Source: Spirochaetales bacterium
GTDB taxonomy: Bacteria > Spirochaetota > Spirochaetia > DSM-2461
Direction: 5' to 3'
Length of the DNA stretch: 45,539 nucleotides
NCBI GenBank assembly: GCA_016936295.1
Contig: JAFGYD010000042.1
Span: 1-45,539 of the forward strand
A program made the translations under genes and the position numbers. Shown here piece after piece: positions 41,164 through 45,539 of the stretch. The notes below the pieces were generated by a model. It did not search any database. It was not told where the DNA came from and saw nothing but the letters and a program-made list of their open reading frames with translations. Each line of letters starts with the position of its first letter. The first letter of the stretch is position 1.

Positions 41164-41617
41164 TATTAACCTCTATAGCATTGCAAGGAATCTTTGTATT
41201 AAATTCTTTATATACGACAAATGTTTCCACCCCCTGTATCTGCTCAATTTTATTCATCTCATTTAAATAAAAATCGGCCAGGGTTTTTCCTTTTCTAAGT
41301 AGAACAGTAGCCATTAAGTCAAATCGTCCGGTTACAACTAAAACATTTAAAACACTAGGTAAATGACTAATCTCTTCTCCCTTACCTACAAGATCCATAG
41401 TGGAAAGTTTAATTCCTATTTGAACCATGTTATACCCATCCAATGCCTCAAGATCTACTTGACCTCTGATCTCTAAAATGCCAGAATTAACCATAGAATG
41501 AATTCTATTTCTAACAGTCCCTTCTGAAAGGGTTAATGAGTCGGCAATCTTTTGAAAAGATGCTCGCCCATCTCCTAATTTATTTAATATTTTTAAAGCT
41601 GTTTCGTCTAATTCCAT
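41156..41617 (-). CDS. Lrp/AsnC family transcriptional regulator
   Basis: 153 aa; N-terminal HTH, C-terminal AsnC-type ligand-binding domain. Confidence 0.88.
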   Translation of the reverse strand: MELDETALKILNKLGDGRASFQKIADSLTLSEGTVRNRIHSMVNSGILEIRGQVDLEALDGYNMVQIGIKLSTMDLVGKGEEISHLPSVLNVLVVTGRFDLMATVLLRKGKTLADFYLNEMNKIEQIQGVETFVVYKEFNTKIPCNAIEVNNE

Positions 41618-41658
41618 AATAATTTAATATTCACCTGTTTTGCTGATTTTTGCAAATA

Positions 41659-41680
41659 AATTTAATATATTTATTAAATT
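41659..41680. promoter_or_regulatory. candidate operator palindrome between divergent lrp-like and M20 peptidase genes
   Basis: Perfect 9-bp arms AATTTAATA-TATT-TATTAAATT; AT-only, so chance occurrence is possible. Confidence 0.4.
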
Positions 41681-41703
41681 CAGTAAAATCGATATAATAA
41701 ATT

Positions 41704-42789
41704 ATGGATAATAACATTATAGCTCTAGCTCAGGAATTAATTAAAATTGATAGTGTAAGTTCTACAACCAACAAACTAATTATAGAACTTTTAGCAGAAA
41801 TATTAGAAAAAAATGGTTTTACAAATGAAATTTTAATTTATTCTAATAATAATGAAAAAAAATTTAATTTAATTGCACATAGAGGGAATTCATCGGGGTT
41901 AGCTTTTTTGATGCACTCAGACACAGTTCCACTTGCATCTAACACCCAATTAGAACCATTTATAGAAAATAATAAGCTATTTGGCCGTGGTGCATGCGAT
42001 ATGAAGGGGCCTATTTCTGCTGGTATTAATGCAATTATTGATTCATCCAAAAATAAAAATATAACTGTAATAGTCACCGCAGATGAAGAAACAGGATGTG
42101 AAGGTGCAGATTTTATAGTTAAAAATTCCAAGTTATTAAAAAAATATCCTCCTTTATTTGGAATTACAACAGAACCAACAGAATTAAAACCTGTATATGC
42201 TCACAAGGGTTTAGTACAAATAACCGTGACTGCTAATGGAATAGCAGCCCACTCAAGTACGGGTTTGGGGGATAGTGCTAATTTTAAAATTACCCCATTT
42301 TTATTTTTTATTTCAGGACTCAGAGAAAAATATGAAAATGATAAAAGTTACCAAAACTCACTGTTTACCCCTCCAACAAATACTCTAAATATGACCATAA
42401 CAGATTTTAATTGTGCTTTAAATGTTACTGCTAGTAAAAGTAGGTGTAAAATCTGTTTTAGAGCTATGCCAAATGCCAAAACAGATGAAATAATTACAGA
42501 AATTGAAAATGAAGCAAAAAGATTAAATTTGGATGTTTCCACAATTGTGCTACAAGATCTATATACCGACCCAAAATCAAAAATTGTACAGCTAGCTGAG
42601 GATGTAACAGGAAATAAAAGTGAAACTGTGGCCTATTTAACTGATGCATCCCAATTTTCTCCACTTTTTAAATCTATTATTCTGGGCCCAGGATCTATAA
42701 AACAAGCCCATACAGAGAACGAATTCATAGATTTACAAGAGTTGTTAAATGGATATAATGTTTATAAAAAAATAATTGAACATTTTTGA
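41704..42789 (+). CDS. M20-family peptidase (ArgE/DapE-like deacylase)
   Basis: 361 aa; FLMHSDTVPL, GRGACDMKGPIS, TADEETGCEGA metal motifs. Confidence 0.9.
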   Translation: MDNNIIALAQELIKIDSVSSTTNKLIIELLAEILEKNGFTNEILIYSNNNEKKFNLIAHRGNSSGLAFLMHSDTVPLASNTQLEPFIENNKLFGRGACDMKGPISAGINAIIDSSKNKNITVIVTADEETGCEGADFIVKNSKLLKKYPPLFGITTEPTELKPVYAHKGLVQITVTANGIAAHSSTGLGDSANFKITPFLFFISGLREKYENDKSYQNSLFTPPTNTLNMTITDFNCALNVTASKSRCKICFRAMPNAKTDEIITEIENEAKRLNLDVSTIVLQDLYTDPKSKIVQLAEDVTGNKSETVAYLTDASQFSPLFKSIILGPGSIKQAHTENEFIDLQELLNGYNVYKKIIEHF

Positions 42790-42795
42790 GGATAT

Positions 42796-43560
42796 ATGGA
42801 ACTTGATATAATTGTTATTTTAATTTTAACTGTAATTACATTCTTTGCAGGATTTATTGACAGCATTGCCGGCGGTGGTGGTTTAATTATAATTCCATCC
42901 TTTTTAATAGCAGGTATACCTCCACAATTTGCACTGGGTACAAATAAATTTCAAGCAACATTAGGAACATCTGTATCAACCATTAATTTTATACATAAAA
43001 AGAAAGTTTCGTTAAAAATTGTTTTATCTGGGATATTTTTTGCACTTTCTGGGGCATATATTGGCTCAAGATTAATTTTATCATTTAATTCCGATATTGC
43101 AGGAAAAATAATTGTATTCATGCTTCCATTAGGGGTATTAGCAACCCTTATCCCTAGAAAAAAGGTAAAAAGAAGCCAGGAATTTCATAAGTTAGACTAT
43201 TTTGTTAAGATCCCCCTAATTTGTTTAATTATTGGTTTTTATGATGGTTTTTTTGGCCCAGGAACAGGTTCTTTCCTCACTCTGTTTTTTTATCTTTTTA
43301 TGAAATTAAATTTAATTGAAGCTACAGCAAATGCAAAGGTTTTTAATTTTGTTTCAAACCTTGGGGCTCTTGTTGCTTTTTTATTTAGTGGAAAAGTCCT
43401 CTTTTTATTAGCGCTTCCAATGGCTCTTTCAAATATGGCCGGGAACTATTTTGGTTCACATTTAGCATTAAAAAAAGGAGATAAGGTAATAAAGTTATTT
43501 TTAATTATTGTACTGGTTATTCTATTTGTAACATTAATTTGGAAATATTTTTTATCTTAA
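42796..43560 (+). CDS. TauE/SafE family sulfite exporter-type membrane protein
   Basis: 254 aa; FAGFIDSIAGGGGLIIIPSFL, GTNKFQATLGTS, GFYDGFFGPGTGSFL. Confidence 0.92.
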   Translation: MELDIIVILILTVITFFAGFIDSIAGGGGLIIIPSFLIAGIPPQFALGTNKFQATLGTSVSTINFIHKKKVSLKIVLSGIFFALSGAYIGSRLILSFNSDIAGKIIVFMLPLGVLATLIPRKKVKRSQEFHKLDYFVKIPLICLIIGFYDGFFGPGTGSFLTLFFYLFMKLNLIEATANAKVFNFVSNLGALVAFLFSGKVLFLLALPMALSNMAGNYFGSHLALKKGDKVIKLFLIIVLVILFVTLIWKYFLS

Positions 43561-43986
43561 AGATTCAAGATAAACGGTAACGTACTCGTGAAAAGATGTC
43601 TCTTGATAGTTATTAATTACATCTTCTAAAATTTTTATTCCAGTATCCCTATTCTTTTTATAAATCTCATATTCACCTAATGCAGCTAAATAGTATGATC
43701 TATCTTCCCTATTTAATTGATCGAACCTAGTTTTAAAAAAATCTAAATCTTCATCCACAATTTTTATATAGGATTTTGGAGAATTCATGGTTACGCCAAG
43801 TAAATGTCTTAATCGGTACTTTCTATTTTCAATATTTTCTGGTTCCATCTTAATTGATTCATTCATTAATTCTACTGCTTCGTTAAGAACTTTTAATGAT
43901 TTATGTATAGATGTACGCCTTAAAGACCTTGCTTTACCTAACATGGCTACTGCTTTTAGCATCATGTTTTCAGAATATATACTCAT
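43552..43986 (-). CDS. hypothetical protein, helical/TPR-like
   Basis: ATG at 43986 (track starts at TTG 43992); 9-nt tail-to-tail overlap with the TauE gene. Confidence 0.7.
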   Translation of the reverse strand: MSIYSENMMLKAVAMLGKARSLRRTSIHKSLKVLNEAVELMNESIKMEPENIENRKYRLRHLLGVTMNSPKSYIKIVDEDLDFFKTRFDQLNREDRSYYLAALGEYEIYKKNRDTGIKILEDVINNYQETSFHEYVTVYLESLR

Positions 43987-44027
43987 TAACAATTATATTA
44001 TATTTTTATTTATGTTATGTTAAGCAG

Positions 44028-45404
44028 ATGAAACAATTTAGTACACTTAACCTATCAAAAACAATGTTGGAAAACATTGAATCTTTGAATTATAAATACA
44101 CAACGGACATTCAGGAAAAAGCTATCCCTGAAATATTAATGGGTCGTGATATTTTAGCAATGGCTAAAACAGGGAGCGGGAAGACTGCGGCATTTGGAAT
44201 TGGAATTTTAGAAAATTTGGATGTGTCCTTGTTTAGAGTACAGTCACTAATTTTATGTCCGACTAGAGAATTGGCAGAGCAAGTTACCAATGAGTTGCGA
44301 AAAATTGCAAAATTTAAGCATAATATAAAAATTGCTAAATTAATTGGTGGACTCCCTATGTATAAACAGGAGCACTCCTTAAGACATTTAGCCCATATAG
44401 TTGTAGGAACACCCGGTAGAGTTCAAAAACTATTAGATAGAGGATCACTAGATTTAAAAGAGCTTAAAAGTTTTGTATTAGATGAAGCAGATAGAATGCT
44501 TGATATGGGTTTTATAGATCAAATAGAAGATATTTTTAGATATACACCAAAGGAGACTCAAGTTCTATGCTTTTCAGCCACATTTTCTGAACCTATAAAA
44601 AAATTAAGTATGAATTTTCTTAACAAACCTGCAATTATTGAAGTAGAAAAAACCCATGAAACCACTGTGATAGACCAGTTTTTCTATAATGTAGAAAATG
44701 ATACAAAAGAGAGTAGTATTGTCACACTATTAAACTACTTTAAGCCAAAATCTACAATAATATTCTGTAATACAAAAGATGTCTGCCGTAATGTTCAAAA
44801 AATCCTTTTAAAAAACGGTATCCAATCTCTTGCACTTCATGGTGATTTAGAGCAAAAAGAGAGAACTGAAACATTAGTACAGTTTTCTAATGGAAGTTGC
44901 AGAGTCTTGGTTGCGACAGATGTTGCTGCTAGAGGTTTAGATATTAAAAATTTGGAGGCAGTAATTAATTTCGACCTACCATTTGAGACAGAAACATATA
45001 TACATAGAATTGGAAGAACTGGAAGAGCAGGAGAAAAAGGGTTATCACTATCCCTACTTACCCAAAAAGAAGATTTTAGATTAAACCAAATTAATTCATA
45101 TTTTGGTACAAATATACAAAATAGCAATATACCTGAATTAGTTGATATATCTTCTTATCCACAACCAGATAATATTACGGTTTCTATTAATGGAGGAAGA
45201 AGAACAAAGGTTAGTGCTGGTGATATTTTAGGAGTACTAACGAGTAATCCAGGTATTAAAGGAAATTTAATAGGTAAAATTGATAGATTAGACTATATAA
45301 CTTTTATTGCTGTAAATAGAGAGATAAAAAATGAAGTAGTTAAAACCCTGGAAATGAGTCCTATTAAAGGGAAAATATATAGGGTTATTTCCCATAATAT
45401 TTAA
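44028..45404 (+). CDS. dbpA: DEAD-box RNA helicase DbpA-like
   Basis: AKTGSGKTAAFG, DEAD, SAT, HRIGRTGRAG motifs; DbpA-type C-terminal RNA-binding domain (RRTKVSAGDILGVL). Start MKQFSTLNLS at 44028; the track start at 43911 lies inside the opposing gene. Confidence 0.9.
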   Translation: MKQFSTLNLSKTMLENIESLNYKYTTDIQEKAIPEILMGRDILAMAKTGSGKTAAFGIGILENLDVSLFRVQSLILCPTRELAEQVTNELRKIAKFKHNIKIAKLIGGLPMYKQEHSLRHLAHIVVGTPGRVQKLLDRGSLDLKELKSFVLDEADRMLDMGFIDQIEDIFRYTPKETQVLCFSATFSEPIKKLSMNFLNKPAIIEVEKTHETTVIDQFFYNVENDTKESSIVTLLNYFKPKSTIIFCNTKDVCRNVQKILLKNGIQSLALHGDLEQKERTETLVQFSNGSCRVLVATDVAARGLDIKNLEAVINFDLPFETETYIHRIGRTGRAGEKGLSLSLLTQKEDFRLNQINSYFGTNIQNSNIPELVDISSYPQPDNITVSINGGRRTKVSAGDILGVLTSNPGIKGNLIGKIDRLDYITFIAVNREIKNEVVKTLEMSPIKGKIYRVISHNI

Positions 45405-45539
45405 GAAATACATAGATATTTAAAATATTAACCGAATAGAAATAGAGTGATAATCCTATGCTTGAAACCATTATTAAAATCATGTTTTTTGATAATGGGA
45501 TGGCTAAAAAAACAAGATTGATAATTGATAGAATAAGAA
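45385..45539 (-). CDS. partial membrane protein, C-terminus only, 5' end beyond window
   Basis: Open minus frame from the window edge: LILSIINLVFLAIPLSKNMILIMVSSIGLSLYFYSVNILNIYVFLKYYGK*; hydrophobic; overlaps the dbpA 3' end by 20 nt. Confidence 0.5.
   Translation of the reverse strand, partial: LILSIINLVFLAIPLSKNMILIMVSSIGLSLYFYSVNILNIYVFLKYYGK

Noticed and set aside
41618-41703. Glycine riboswitch ahead of the gcv genes
   Set aside because: The region is only 86 bp, AT-rich, and shows no recognisable aptamer; the Lrp-like gene comes first.
43911-44027. N-terminal extension of the DEAD-box helicase ORF
   Set aside because: Extension overlaps the opposing gene; the helicase family start fits ATG at 44028.

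Overview
This looks like a low-GC chromosomal segment, probably from a spirochaete. That assignment is an inference from the FlgJ-like rod-binding protein, the TamB-BamA-Skp block and the gene content; no phylogenetic test was run. Almost all genes are on the minus strand. Reading left to right the blocks are: (1) two lipoproteins and a small ORF; (2) carA-carB; (3) a 60-aa ORF, tsaD and apt; (4) a nine-gene tightly packed envelope block: outer-membrane protein, ExbB, ExbD, TonB-like protein, TamB, BamA, Skp, acidic protein, FlgJ-like; (5) divergent tmk (with an altered Walker A) plus a conserved-type hypothetical; (6) a ChvE/GguA/GguB-type monosaccharide ABC transporter; (7) a 19-gene, nearly gapless directon: Lrp, gcvT, gcvH, gcvPA, gcvPB, lipB, lipA, lpd, PHP, histidine phosphatase, yebC, ruvC, ruvA, ruvB, queA, anchored sugar-binding protein, LytS/YesM-type kinase, YesN/AraC-type regulator, sugar-binding lipoprotein; (8) M20 peptidase, TauE/SafE, a hypothetical and dbpA. 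The most interesting items are the PMF-type ExbBD/TonB-like module translationally coupled to TamB-BamA-Skp, with a compact outer-membrane protein carrying a possible reduced plug; the two-binding-protein sugar-sensing system, whose second lipoprotein has no canonical start codon (candidate AUC start); tandem 13-mers upstream of the transporter; the Lys-to-Thr change in the tmk P-loop; and an ARG-box-like dyad between the carAB promoter elements. No rRNA, tRNA, CRISPR array, transposase or phage genes were recognised.
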